A stretch of DNA of 64,000 nt from Mycobacterium sp. ACS1612 (lineage in GTDB: Bacteria; Actinomycetota; Actinomycetes; Mycobacteriales; Mycobacteriaceae), in assembly GCF_001667505.1 (NCBI RefSeq), contig NZ_LZHZ01000022.1, positions 62,001 to 126,000 of the forward strand, written 5' to 3'. The position numbers were made by a program, and so were the translations under genes. The notes under the pieces were generated by a model that ran no database searches, was not told the origin of the DNA, and saw only the letters and a list, made by a program, of their open reading frames with translations. Shown one piece after another: positions 41,260 to 49,952 of this stretch (its first letter is position 1; each line of letters starts with the position of its first letter).

Positions 41260-43013
41260 CCGCCATCGATCGGAACCAGGAAGCCATCACACTCGGACTG
41301 CACGACGCGTCGCCGCAGCACATGGTCGACGCGATGGCCGACGATGTCGCCGTCGAATTGGGTTGGGGCCGACTGGTTTTCGGCCAGACCTTCGCCGACC
41401 CGGCGAAACTCGCCGAGGTGCTGCGGCACGAAGGGCAAGGCAGACGCGATATCTGCATGTACGCCCGCGAACCGCAGGTGCTCGTCGCGCTGGCCCCCGC
41501 CGAATTGTTCATCGACCCGAGCCACACCTACCGGCTGCGGTTCTCCGAAGAGCGGCAACCGGTTCCGCCGACCGGGTTCACGGTGCGCAGCCTCGAGGGT
41601 GCCGAGGACGCCGACGCGATGAACCGCGTCTACCTGCGCTGCGGAATGGTATCGGCGCCCGTCGACGTCATCTGGGACAACCACCTTCACCGCGATGCGG
41701 TCGACTACCTGGTGGCCGTCCGCGACGACGACGGCAGCATCGTCGGCACCGTCACCGGCGTCGACCACAAGCGGTTGTTCTCCGACCCGGAGAACGGTTC
41801 GAGCCTGTGGACGCTGGCCGTCGACCCCACGTCGAGCCTGCCCGGCGTCGGTGCGGCGCTGACCAACGCGCTGGCCGACATCTACCGCGACCGCGGCCGC
41901 GCCTACATGGATCTGTCGGTGGCGCATGACAACACCGCCGCGATCTCGCTGTACGAGAAGCTCGGATTCACCCGCGTGCCTGTGATGGCGGTCAAGCGTA
42001 AGAACGCGATCAACGAGCCGCTGTTCACCCATCCGCCGGAGACCGTCGACGACCTCAACCCGTACGCCCGCATCATCGCCGACGAGGCCATGCGCCGCGG
42101 CATCTGGGTCGAGGTGCTCGACGCGGAGGCCGGCGAGATGCGGCTGACGCACGGCGGGCGCAGCGTGGTGACCCGAGAGTCGTTGTCGGAGTTCACCTCC
42201 GCGGTGGCCATGGCGCGTTGCGACGACAAGCGGCTGACCCGTCGACTGGTCGCCGAGGCCGGGATCGCCGTCGCCAAGGGCCGGCTGGCTACCTTCGACG
42301 ATGAGGACTACGCGTTCCTCGAGGAGGTGGGCGACGTCGTGGTCAAGCCCACCCGCGGTGAGCAGGGCAAGGGCATCACCGTTGGCATCGACGGTCGTGC
42401 GGAACTCGACGCGGCGCTGGCACGCGCACGTGAGCAGCATCCCGACGTGCTGATCGAGCAGCGCGCAGCGGGCGACGATCTGCGGTTGGTGGTGATCGAC
42501 CACAAGGTGGTCGCCGCGGCGCTGCGGCGGCCCGCCGAAGTCATCGGCACCGGGCACCACACCGTGCGCGAGTTGATCGAGGCGCAGAGCAGGCGCCGGG
42601 CCGCGGCCACCGGCGGCGAATCCCGCATCCCGCTCGACGAGGTGACCGAGGCGACGGTGGCCGAAGCGGGCTGGTCGTTCTCCGACGTGCTGCCGGAAGG
42701 CACCCGGTTGCGTGTGCGGCGCACCGCGAACCTGCATCAGGGCGGCACCATCCACGACGTCACCGCGGAGGTGAACCCCGAGCTGTCCTCGGTCGCGGTG
42801 ACCGCCGCGGACGCCATCGGGATACCGGTGACCGGCATCGACCTCCTCGTGCCCGACGTGACCGGCACCGAGTACGTGTTCATCGAGGCCAACGAACGGC
42901 CGGGGCTGGCCAACCACGAGCCTCAGCCGACCGCGCAGGCGTTCATCGACTTCCTGTTCCCGCAGAGTCCGGCGCTGCCGCAGGCGTGGACGCCGGATCA
43001 GTCGCAGCGGTAG
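41256..43013 (+). CDS. N-acetylglutaminylglutamine synthetase (GNAT plus ATP-grasp)
   Basis: The protein (ATG 41256, ATGA overlap with the previous gene) has 585 residues. The GNAT acetyltransferase domain occupies about 105-250 (LWTLAVDPTSSLPGVGAALTNALADIYRDRG, DNTAAISLYEKLGFTRVPV). An ATP-grasp ligase fills about 300-580 (VVKPTRGEQGKGITVGID, VLIEQRAAGDDLRLVVID, FIEANERPGLANHEPQ). This fusion is characteristic of the enzyme that acetylates glutamine and joins it to a second glutamine. With the amidotransferase it makes the dipeptide osmolyte NAGGN. The peptidase gene often found in this operon elsewhere is not present here. Confidence 0.88.
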   Translation: MTAIDRNQEAITLGLHDASPQHMVDAMADDVAVELGWGRLVFGQTFADPAKLAEVLRHEGQGRRDICMYAREPQVLVALAPAELFIDPSHTYRLRFSEERQPVPPTGFTVRSLEGAEDADAMNRVYLRCGMVSAPVDVIWDNHLHRDAVDYLVAVRDDDGSIVGTVTGVDHKRLFSDPENGSSLWTLAVDPTSSLPGVGAALTNALADIYRDRGRAYMDLSVAHDNTAAISLYEKLGFTRVPVMAVKRKNAINEPLFTHPPETVDDLNPYARIIADEAMRRGIWVEVLDAEAGEMRLTHGGRSVVTRESLSEFTSAVAMARCDDKRLTRRLVAEAGIAVAKGRLATFDDEDYAFLEEVGDVVVKPTRGEQGKGITVGIDGRAELDAALARAREQHPDVLIEQRAAGDDLRLVVIDHKVVAAALRRPAEVIGTGHHTVRELIEAQSRRRAAATGGESRIPLDEVTEATVAEAGWSFSDVLPEGTRLRVRRTANLHQGGTIHDVTAEVNPELSSVAVTAADAIGIPVTGIDLLVPDVTGTEYVFIEANERPGLANHEPQPTAQAFIDFLFPQSPALPQAWTPDQSQR

Positions 43014-43017
43014 CCGG

Positions 43018-43581
43018 CTACCAGACGCTGGTGCGCATCACGATCTCGGCGGCCAGCTGGGCCGTGGACTCCGCCGCGTTGCGCCTGCCGAGCAGGTCGA
43101 CCAGCCGGAAATCGCCGTACACATAGCGCTGGCTGGCCTTCGCGACGGCCCGTGCGGCGGGCGTGCTGACCAGCGCGGTGGTGTTCATCTCGACCGGCGG
43201 GCAGTGCTCGTCGCGGATCACCCCGGTGAGGTCGGCGACGCGCGGATGACCTCGGTCGATCACCACCAGCCCGATGAACCGGTCCAGCCGGGTGGCGGCC
43301 AGCTCCCAGGCCAGCTCGCCGCCGATGCGGTCGCCGACCAGCAGCGCCCACCGGACATCGAGGGCGTCGAGGATGCCGACCACCGACTTGGCGGTCAGCC
43401 GCGGATCCGGGCCGATCACAACGGTCCGCAGCGATGCGGTGTGCAGCCGCTGACACACCGCGTCATAGGCCGACGGCGCGTGATGCGCGGCACCGAGAAC
43501 CACCACGACGGACCCCTTGTCCGGGCCTGCGACGTCGATCGGCACCCCGAAGCCGTCGACGGTGACCATGGTGGAGGGCAT
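43018..43581 (-). CDS. Alpha/beta-hydrolase-fold protein lacking the nucleophile
   Basis: The 187-residue protein has the first half of an alpha/beta hydrolase: VVVVLGAAHHAPSAYDAVCQRL, then the nucleophile-elbow position LLVGDRIGGELAWELAA and VIDRGHP. The elbow GxSxG is GDRIG here, so Arg takes the place of the catalytic Ser. The protein is also shorter than usual (about 250-290 residues) and lacks a clear C-terminal His strand. A non-enzymatic or degenerate role is likely. It is convergent with the NAGGN synthetase gene (4 bp apart). ATG 43569 is an alternative start. Confidence 0.7.
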   Translation of the reverse strand: MPSTMVTVDGFGVPIDVAGPDKGSVVVVLGAAHHAPSAYDAVCQRLHTASLRTVVIGPDPRLTAKSVVGILDALDVRWALLVGDRIGGELAWELAATRLDRFIGLVVIDRGHPRVADLTGVIRDEHCPPVEMNTTALVSTPAARAVAKASQRYVYGDFRLVDLLGRRNAAESTAQLAAEIVMRTSVW

Positions 43582-43631
43582 TGGGCCACGCTACAGCGAC
43601 AAGGCGAGTCGGTGGGCGGAATTTCTCGCTG

Positions 43632-44300
43632 TCAACTGGTCTCAGCACGCTGCGCTTGTTTTGCTGCGATGTCCAGAAATGTCTGCGGCAGCGTGGCTTT
43701 GACGGCGATCGCCGGGTTGGGTGTCGGGAATGCGATCCCGAACACACCCATTCGACCGATGTTCTCGAACGAGAAGTAGGCGCTGCTGGATTCGTTGCCC
43801 AGCCGCATGGTCTGCTCGTAGACCAGCGCGTCGTGACGCGGCGTGTCCAGTCGCAGGGTAGTCATCGGAATGCCGGGCATCGCGGTGTCGAAGAACGTCT
43901 GGAAATGCGCGCAGCGCTCCGCGGTGGCGGCTAGCCGTTGGAGGTCAAGCGGCCACGTCACCACCGTCATCACAATCCGCGCTCCGTCGTAGGCCACCAC
44001 GTACTCGGCCGCGCTGCCCGGCCCGCGCTCGGCCGAATCGGCGATGGCGCGGGTGAGCCCATCCGAGCAGCCTTCGGGATCCGACATCATGGCGGGCAGC
44101 CCGCCTTCGCCGTCGGGCTGCCCCGCCGGACGGATGATGCGGTCGAACTGGACGCCGGGCGGGAAATCCGCCGCGGTCAGCACCACCTTGTCCAGCCGGG
44201 CCCCAGGCCACGTCGCGGTCCCGGTGACGGTGTGCCCGCAGCCGGTCAGCACGGCGGCGAGCAGCCCCGCCACCACCCCTGCCGCGTGCCGCCTGGTCAT
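43632..44300 (-). CDS. Secreted lipoprotein of unknown function
   Basis: The 222-residue protein starts MTRRHAAGVVAGLLAAVLTGCGHTVTG: a twin-basic start, hydrophobic core and lipobox LTGC with Cys21 as the lipidated residue. The mature part includes VVLTAADFPPGVQFDRI and EYVVAYDGARIVMTVVTW, resembling the sensor-like or DUF-type mycobacterial lipoproteins often called Lpq. It would be anchored on the outer face of the cytoplasmic membrane. No catalytic motif is visible. It lies 50 nt upstream of the hydrolase-fold gene and 18 nt after the SDR gene on the same strand. Confidence 0.75.
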   Translation of the reverse strand: MTRRHAAGVVAGLLAAVLTGCGHTVTGTATWPGARLDKVVLTAADFPPGVQFDRIIRPAGQPDGEGGLPAMMSDPEGCSDGLTRAIADSAERGPGSAAEYVVAYDGARIVMTVVTWPLDLQRLAATAERCAHFQTFFDTAMPGIPMTTLRLDTPRHDALVYEQTMRLGNESSSAYFSFENIGRMGVFGIAFPTPNPAIAVKATLPQTFLDIAAKQAQRAETS

Positions 44301-44318
44301 ACGGTCAGGCTACCGACG

Positions 44319-45047
44319 CTAACGACAGCTGTACCCGCCGTCGACCGGCAGGCAGGCCCCGGTGATCATCGAGGCGTCGTCGCTGAGCAGGAAGCAGATC
44401 GGCGCCGCGATCTCGTCTTCGGTGGCCCACCGGCCCAGCGGCATCTGCGCCAGAAACGGTGGTCCGACGTCCGGACGGCCCCAGTACGACGCCGACATGT
44501 CGGTCATCACCACGGTTGGATTGACGCTGTTGACCCGGATGTTGTGTCTGCCCAATTCGAGCGCGCTGACCCGGGTGATGTTGTCGACCGCCGCCTTCGA
44601 CGATCCGTACGAGATGTGGCCGGGAAGTGCGACCAGGCTCGCCTGGCTCGAGACGTTGACGATCGCGCCGCCGCGCCCGCGCTCGATCATCCCCGGCGCG
44701 ACATGTTTGATGACCAGCAGACTGCCACGCGCGTTGATGCTGATGACCTTGTCGAACACCGCGATGTCGGTGTCCTGTGGGGTGGCGATCTCGCCGCCGA
44801 AGCCGCCGCAGTTCACCACGCCGTCAACCGTCAGCTCCGACACCGCGGCCCTGATGTCGTCCTCGGAGGTGAGATCGAACGGCACCGGGTGCGCACCGGT
44901 CTCCTCGGCCAATGCGGCAAGCCTGTCGGTGTCGCGGCCGCCGGCGTAGACCGTCGCCCCGTCTGCGACGAGGCGGCGCACGGTCGCCGCGCCGATGCCG
45001 CCGGTCGCACCGGTGACCAGCACGGCACGTCCGGTCATATCGGCCAC
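44319..45047 (-). CDS. Short-chain dehydrogenase, L-xylulose/dicarbonyl reductase (DCXR)-like
   Basis: The 242-residue SDR has VLVTGATGGIGAATVRRL, NVSSQAS, YGSSKAAVDN and VALELGRHNIRVNSVNPTVVMTDM-like wording (SALELGRHNIRVN, then VNPTVVMTDMSASYW), followed by MPLGRWATEDEIAAPICFLLSDDASMITG. This C-terminal half closely follows dicarbonyl/L-xylulose reductase. NVVNCGGFGG-like VNCGG replaces the usual NNAG. It probably reduces a ketopentose or oxidises a polyol, consistent with the polyol dehydrogenase and kinases nearby. GTG 45047 is used; ATG 45038 is an alternative. It is divergent from the HAD gene. Confidence 0.82.
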   Translation of the reverse strand: MADMTGRAVLVTGATGGIGAATVRRLVADGATVYAGGRDTDRLAALAEETGAHPVPFDLTSEDDIRAAVSELTVDGVVNCGGFGGEIATPQDTDIAVFDKVISINARGSLLVIKHVAPGMIERGRGGAIVNVSSQASLVALPGHISYGSSKAAVDNITRVSALELGRHNIRVNSVNPTVVMTDMSASYWGRPDVGPPFLAQMPLGRWATEDEIAAPICFLLSDDASMITGACLPVDGGYSCR

Positions 45048-45084
45048 GCCTCATCATCACACGGGTGTCGGATAGCCTGCCTCC

Positions 45085-45762
45085 GTGGCCGCCCCCGTGA
45101 GCTTCGACGTCGACGGCCTGCTGCTCGACTGCGACGGCGTGCTCGTCGACTCGCACGACGCCGCCGCGGTCGCCTGGAATCAGTGGGCGACGCGGTGGGC
45201 GCCGGGGTTCGACTTTCACCGCGACATCGAGCACGGCCGACGCATCACCGATCTCGTCGCCGAATTGATCGACGACGCAGCCGAAGTCGCGGACGCGGCG
45301 GCCGAACTCAAGCAGCTCGAACTGGACACCGCCACCGATGTCCGCGCGGTTCCCGGTGCGCGGGAACTGCTCGCCTCGTGCCCCGACGGACGTTGGGCCG
45401 TCGTCACGTCGGGCAATCGCGCACTGGCCACAGCTCGGATGGCCTCGGCGGGTCTTCCGACCGCAGCCGTGTTGATCACCGGTGAAGACGTCGACAGAGG
45501 CAAACCGTTCCCCGACCCCTATCTGGCCGCCGCGCAGCGGTTGCGGATGGCTACCGGAAGGTGCGCGGTCTTCGAGGACGCACCCGCGGGCATCGCGTCG
45601 GCGCGCAACGCGGGCGTGAGCACCGTCATCGGTGTCGGGGCCGCCTCGGTGGGGTCGTCCGTGACGCTCGCGGTAGCCGACCTGCGCGGCGTCCGCTTCG
45701 ACGGCACCCGGCTTCACGTCGCCGCCGAGGCCGTGCTGTCCCGGCCGACGGGTAATTTCTGA
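45085..45762 (+). CDS. HAD-family sugar phosphatase-like protein
   Basis: The 225-residue protein shows LLLDCDGVLVDSHDAAAVAW (motif I with intact DxD), WAVVTSGNRALA (motif II), ITGEDVDRGKPFPDPYLAAAQRL (motif III Lys) and CAVFEDAPAGIASARNAG (motif IV). This is the CbbY/GPP-like branch, similar to small sugar-phosphate and polyol-phosphate phosphatases. It starts at GTG 45085 and is followed 4 nt after its stop by the polyol dehydrogenase gene, so the two probably act in sequence on a sugar or polyol. The specific substrate is unknown. Confidence 0.85.
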   Translation: MAAPVSFDVDGLLLDCDGVLVDSHDAAAVAWNQWATRWAPGFDFHRDIEHGRRITDLVAELIDDAAEVADAAAELKQLELDTATDVRAVPGARELLASCPDGRWAVVTSGNRALATARMASAGLPTAAVLITGEDVDRGKPFPDPYLAAAQRLRMATGRCAVFEDAPAGIASARNAGVSTVIGVGAASVGSSVTLAVADLRGVRFDGTRLHVAAEAVLSRPTGNF

Positions 45763-45766
45763 AGCC

Positions 45767-46828
45767 ATGGATGTCCCTGAGCGGATGCGCCGCGTCGTCG
45801 TCTCGTCAGGTTCCATCGACGTCGTCGACGCTCCGACACCGCGCCCGCTGCCCGCCGAGGTGCTCGTGCACTCGGTGGTGTCCGGGGTATGCGGCTCCGA
45901 CACCCACGCCGCGCACGGCCGCCACCCGTTCATCGCGTTGCCCTACCACCCGGGTCACGAAGTCGTCGGGGTAGTCGCCGCGCGCGGTGAGGGCGTCGAC
46001 AGCGTCGACGTCGGGGCGCGGGTGACCGTTGAGCCCGACCTGCCGTGCTGGGCGTGCAAGCAGTGCCGCAACGGCGCCGAGAACCTCTGCGAGAACCTGC
46101 GCTTCTTCGGGTGCGGGTACGAGCAGGGCGGCATGGCCGACTTCTTCACCATCCCCGCCGACCGCGTCCACGTCATCCCGGACCGCCTCGACTACCGGGC
46201 CGCGGCGCTGATCGAACCGTTGTCCACGCCGGTGCATGCCGTGCGGATCGCGGGCGACGTGCGTGACAAAGCCGTCGTCATCCTCGGGGCGGGCACCATC
46301 GGTCTGCTCGTGCTGGCCGTCGTACGGGCACACGGCGCCAGACGCGTCGTGATCACCGATCCGCTGCCGTCGAAACGAGACCGCGCATCGCGTCTCGGCG
46401 CCGACGTCGCGCTCGACGCGGCGGCCGCCGACGTGGTGACACAGGCCCGCGACGCCCTCGGCGAAAGTGCCGATGTGGTGTTCGACTGCGTCGCGGTCGC
46501 GTCCACGGTGCGCGCCGCCGTCGAAATGGCAAGTAAAGGCGGCACCGTCGTGATCGTCGGTGTGCCGACCGGCGACGTCGCGATCCCGCTGGCGATCGTT
46601 CAGGATCACCAGATCCGCATCCAGGGCAGCGCGACCTACCTGCCGCAGGATTACGCCGAGTCGATCCGACTGCTCGTCGAAGGCGCGGTGAACGTCGACG
46701 AAATCGTCACCGCTGAGGTGCCACTGGCCCGGGCCGCGGACGCCTATGCGATGTCGTCCGGCGGGCAGCACGTGAAAGTGCTTGTCGGCGTTGACGAAAC
46801 GCTGTTACGGCGGCCCACCCTCAGCTGA
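45767..46828 (+). CDS. Zinc-dependent polyol (sorbitol-type) dehydrogenase
   Basis: The 353-residue medium-chain dehydrogenase has the catalytic zinc ligands in GVCGSDTHAAHG and YHPGHEVVG, the structural zinc cluster PDLPCWACKQCRNGAENLC, and the NAD-binding VVILGAGTIGLLVLAVV (about 169-185). EPLSTPVHAVRIAG is the wording of the sorbitol/threonine dehydrogenase branch. It oxidises a polyol or related secondary alcohol. The gene is directly behind the HAD phosphatase gene and convergent with the FruK-type kinase gene, overlapping its 3' end by 8 nt. Confidence 0.87.
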   Translation: MDVPERMRRVVVSSGSIDVVDAPTPRPLPAEVLVHSVVSGVCGSDTHAAHGRHPFIALPYHPGHEVVGVVAARGEGVDSVDVGARVTVEPDLPCWACKQCRNGAENLCENLRFFGCGYEQGGMADFFTIPADRVHVIPDRLDYRAAALIEPLSTPVHAVRIAGDVRDKAVVILGAGTIGLLVLAVVRAHGARRVVITDPLPSKRDRASRLGADVALDAAAADVVTQARDALGESADVVFDCVAVASTVRAAVEMASKGGTVVIVGVPTGDVAIPLAIVQDHQIRIQGSATYLPQDYAESIRLLVEGAVNVDEIVTAEVPLARAADAYAMSSGGQHVKVLVGVDETLLRRPTLS

Positions 46829-47768
46829 GCGGTAGGTGCGGCTGCGCCGGCGCCATCGACACGGCACGGTGCGGGTCGGGCACACCGAGCAGCGTGCCCT
46901 CGTGTTCGACGGCGGTGGCGCCGAAGCGAAGCGCGTTGGCGAATGCGTCCTGGCTCGACGCCCCGGCGTGCGCGGCGGCCAGCCAGCCGGCCAGGAACGC
47001 GTCGCCCGCACCGACGGTGTTGACGACCCGCCGCACGGGTGCGTTGCCGTGCAGCGGGCGGGGCAGGTCCGCGTCGACCAGCAGTGCTCCGTCCGCCCCG
47101 AGGCTGACCAGAACGGTCCGCACGCCGCGCGCATGCAGCGACCGGGCCGCATCGACCGCGTCACCGAGCGTGCGCAGCGTTCGATGGGTCACCTCCGCGA
47201 GTTCCTCGGCATTCGGTTTCACCAGATCCGGCAGTCCGCCGCCGGTGTGCGCCAGCACCTGTGCCAGCGGAGGCCCGGAGCAGTCGAGCGCGACTCGTCG
47301 ACCCGCTGCCCTCGCCGCCGCGATCGCGGTGGCGAGTCGCTGCGCAGTGAAACCGTCGGGAAGGCTGCCTGCCCACACCACCCAGTCACCGCTTGCGGCC
47401 AATGACGCCGCGCACAACGCTTCGGCCTCGGCGTCGAAGAGCCGCGGACCCGGCTCGTTCACCTTGGTGGTCCGCCCGTCGGCTTCGACCAGGGTGATGT
47501 TGGAGCGCAGTGACCCGGCGATCGGCACGTCGACGTGGTCGAGACCGAGACCGTCGAGCAGCGCGACGATCTCATCGCCCGCGCTGCCGCCGACCGGGAG
47601 CACCGCGCGCACCGGCACGCCGGCGCCGCGCAGGGCGAGTGCGACGTTGACGCCCTTGCCGCTGGGCTCCACCATCGTCGAAGCGGCGCGGTTGACCTCC
47701 CCGGGCCGCAACCGGGACAGGTACAGCGTCCGGTCCAGGCTGGGATTGGCGGTGACGGTGGTGATCAC
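46821..47768 (-). CDS. fruK: 1-phosphofructokinase-type PfkB kinase
   Basis: The 315-residue protein starts MITTVTANPSLDRTLYLSRLRPGEVNRA and has PSGKGVNVALALRGAG (about 36-51), the FruK/LacC signature. It ends with the catalytic NTVGAGDAFLAGW (about 254-266). FruK-type enzymes phosphorylate fructose-1-phosphate at C6; LacC-type relatives use tagatose-6-phosphate. It overlaps the DeoR-type regulator gene by 4 nt, the usual pairing for fru operons. However, no PTS gene is present, and the importer nearby is an ABC system, so the phosphate donor route differs from a classical fru operon. Tagatose-type chemistry is equally possible. Confidence 0.82.
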   Translation of the reverse strand: MITTVTANPSLDRTLYLSRLRPGEVNRAASTMVEPSGKGVNVALALRGAGVPVRAVLPVGGSAGDEIVALLDGLGLDHVDVPIAGSLRSNITLVEADGRTTKVNEPGPRLFDAEAEALCAASLAASGDWVVWAGSLPDGFTAQRLATAIAAARAAGRRVALDCSGPPLAQVLAHTGGGLPDLVKPNAEELAEVTHRTLRTLGDAVDAARSLHARGVRTVLVSLGADGALLVDADLPRPLHGNAPVRRVVNTVGAGDAFLAGWLAAAHAGASSQDAFANALRFGATAVEHEGTLLGVPDPHRAVSMAPAQPHLPLS

Positions 47769-48544
47769 CGGGCCACCTCGACCGTCACCTCGAGGGCGAG
47801 CAGTCGCTCGCGATGCTCGGCGTCGAGGGCGGCATCGGTCACCAGGATGTCAACATCGTGGAGATCGGCGTGCTTGGAAAGGCTTTCGCGCCCGAATTTG
47901 CTTGAGTCGACGAGGAATACGCGTTGCCGGGCGGCGGCCAGCATCGCGTGCTTGATCAACGCCTCGTCGGCGTCCGGCGTGGTGAGCCCGCGCTCTAACG
48001 ACAGCGCGTTGGTCCCCAGGAATGCGACGTCGACGTTGATGTCGCCGAGCGCCGCGACGGTCAGTGGTCCGACAGCGGCCCCGGTCTCAGGTCGCAACCG
48101 GCCGCCGAGGATGGCGACCGCGAAGCCCCGCCGCAGCAGGACCGATGCCAGCGGAAGCGCATTCGTGTAGACGACGAGATCGCGGTCACCGGGCAGGCTC
48201 TCCGCGAGGCGCAACGTGGTCGATCCCGCATCGAGTAGCAGCGAGCCGCCATGGGGCACCAGGCGCAGAGCGTGTTTCGCGATCGCCGACTTCTGCTCGG
48301 CGTTCTGGGTGCGGGTGCCGACCGCAGGTTCTTCGCTGTGGCGGCGGTGGGCAACGGCGCCACCGTGCACCCGACGCAGCAGCCCACGGGCTTCGAGGAG
48401 GGCCAGGTCCTTCCTGATGCTCTCGGCGCTGACGTTGAACCGCCGTGCCAGGTCCGAACTTTCGACGCGGCGCTCGGCGGCGAGCATCCGCAGCACCTCG
48501 GCGTGCCGTTCATCGGCGAACCACGTTCGTCCGGGCGCAGTCAC
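47765..48544 (-). CDS. DeoR-family sugar-operon regulator
   Basis: From GTG 48544 (GTGA overlap with the kinase stop) the protein has 259 residues. The winged helix is about residues 8-62 (RHAEVLRMLAAERRVESSDLARRFNVSAESIRKDLALLEARGLLRRVHGGAV). The C-terminal sugar-phosphate sensor domain contains LLLDAGSTTLRLAESLPG and VFLVDSSKFGRESL. DeoR repressors respond to phosphorylated sugars. It sits between the FGGY kinase and FruK-type genes in one transcript, so it probably controls that unit. Confidence 0.88.
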   Translation of the reverse strand: MTAPGRTWFADERHAEVLRMLAAERRVESSDLARRFNVSAESIRKDLALLEARGLLRRVHGGAVAHRRHSEEPAVGTRTQNAEQKSAIAKHALRLVPHGGSLLLDAGSTTLRLAESLPGDRDLVVYTNALPLASVLLRRGFAVAILGGRLRPETGAAVGPLTVAALGDINVDVAFLGTNALSLERGLTTPDADEALIKHAMLAAARQRVFLVDSSKFGRESLSKHADLHDVDILVTDAALDAEHRERLLALEVTVEVAR

Positions 48545-49866
48545 GATGCGCCCAGATGGTCGTCGCGTCCGATCGCGCCCACGGCCCGTGCGGCGAGCGT
48601 CGCGGCGCCCAGCGTGCCGGCTTCGTCGAGGCCCGACACCTCGAGTGCGGGCCAGCGGGCGCGCTTGGCGCGCATGACTTCTGCGCTTTGCCGCCACCCA
48701 CCGGTGACGACGACACGCACCGCGGGCCCGACGACGTCGTCCATGGCGCGGTGCAGCGCCAGTGCCTGGTCCGCGGCGGCGGTGACGACCGCCTTCCACA
48801 CCTCGCCCGGCCCCACCCCACCCGCGATCCCGCCGAGCGTGAGCGCCTCGGTGCCCAGGCCGCCGACGACAACCCTTCCGACGGGAGCGTGTTCAGCGGC
48901 GGCGTCGAGTGCCGCCAGCCTGTCGGCGGGCACACCGAGCAGCTCGAGGACGCGGTTCTGCGCCAACCCACCCTCCGTGCCGCCGAGCAACGCCCAGTGA
49001 TCGGGTTCGATGCTCGGGTCGGTGGTGATGCCCGCGGCGGCTAGGCGAGCCGCTTGCGCTCGGCTCGGCGGTTGAGAAACAGTGCGCACCAACGCTTCTG
49101 CCGTGCCCGAGGAATCGAGTTCGTGACCAGGGCCGGTCGCGCGGGCGCCGAGCGCGGACGCCTGATGATCGTGGCCGGCGAGGGTGAGCACGGCACCGCG
49201 CAGCAACGGGCTCACCTCGTCGGTGGTGATCTTGCCGACCGGCTCACCCGCCGCGACGAGCGGCGGCATCAGCGCGCGGGTGGCACCGGACCACGCGAGC
49301 GCGTCGTCCCACCAGTCGCGTGCGGCGACGTCGAGCCAGCCGGTGCGTCCCCCCAGCGACAACTCGATGACGGCGTCTCCGCCGAGGCGGCGCACCACCC
49401 AGCCGCCGATGTCGAACCGCGTCGTCGCGGTGCGCGCCGACGGCTCGTGCTCGAGCAGCCAGCGATGCTTGGTCAACGAAAACTGCCCGCGCGCAGGCTT
49501 TCCCGCGATACCGCCGAAGGCCTGCGCTCCGATTCGCGCGACGAGGTCGGCCACCTGCTCGCCGTCGCGGTCGTCGTGCCAGGCGATCACCGGAGCCAGC
49601 GGCCGCTCGCGCGCGTCGGTGAGCACACCGGACTCACCCATGCCGGTGATCCCGACCGCGGCCACCGGCACCTGCGCGGCCGTTGTTGCGTCGCAGAGCG
49701 CGTGCAGGGCGCTACGCCACAGCACGTCGGCGTCGGTCTGGGTGCCGTGCGGACCGACATCCCAGTGCGTGGCGGCACGTCCGACGCCCAGCACCGCGCC
49801 GTCCTCGCCGTATACCACCGCCTTGCTCGACGTGGTGCCGACGTCGAGGCCGGCGAAGGCTGCCAT
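48541..49866 (-). CDS. FGGY-family carbohydrate kinase
   Basis: From ATG 49866 the protein has 441 residues. It shows AFAGLDVGTTSSKAVVYGEDG, VAAVGITGMGESGVLTD, PVIAWHDDRDGEQV, and the C-terminal PAVRVVVTGGWRQSAEVMRAKRARWPALEV. These are FGGY motifs, but the sequence is distant from glycerol and xylulose kinases. It ends by overlapping the DeoR gene. Being divergent from the class II aldolase and linked to FruK, it probably primes an imported sugar, after which the FruK-type enzyme and aldolase split the bisphosphate (inference). An open frame continues to 49941, but the Met before AAFAGLDVG is the natural start. Confidence 0.83.
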   Translation of the reverse strand: MAAFAGLDVGTTSSKAVVYGEDGAVLGVGRAATHWDVGPHGTQTDADVLWRSALHALCDATTAAQVPVAAVGITGMGESGVLTDARERPLAPVIAWHDDRDGEQVADLVARIGAQAFGGIAGKPARGQFSLTKHRWLLEHEPSARTATTRFDIGGWVVRRLGGDAVIELSLGGRTGWLDVAARDWWDDALAWSGATRALMPPLVAAGEPVGKITTDEVSPLLRGAVLTLAGHDHQASALGARATGPGHELDSSGTAEALVRTVSQPPSRAQAARLAAAGITTDPSIEPDHWALLGGTEGGLAQNRVLELLGVPADRLAALDAAAEHAPVGRVVVGGLGTEALTLGGIAGGVGPGEVWKAVVTAAADQALALHRAMDDVVGPAVRVVVTGGWRQSAEVMRAKRARWPALEVSGLDEAGTLGAATLAARAVGAIGRDDHLGAS

Positions 49867-49952
49867 GACGCTCCGATCGTCCCTGACATTGCCGTGTTGG
49901 ATTTGCATGGATATGGTTGCGTCTGATTGGACGAGCGTCAAGTAGGAGCACC

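Noticed and set aside
41025..42917. 630-codon minus-strand frame antisense to the NAGGN synthetase gene
   Set aside because: It is the mirror of a strongly conserved GNAT/ATP-grasp gene, is His/Arg/Asp/Gly-rich, and matches no family. It is a GC-driven shadow.
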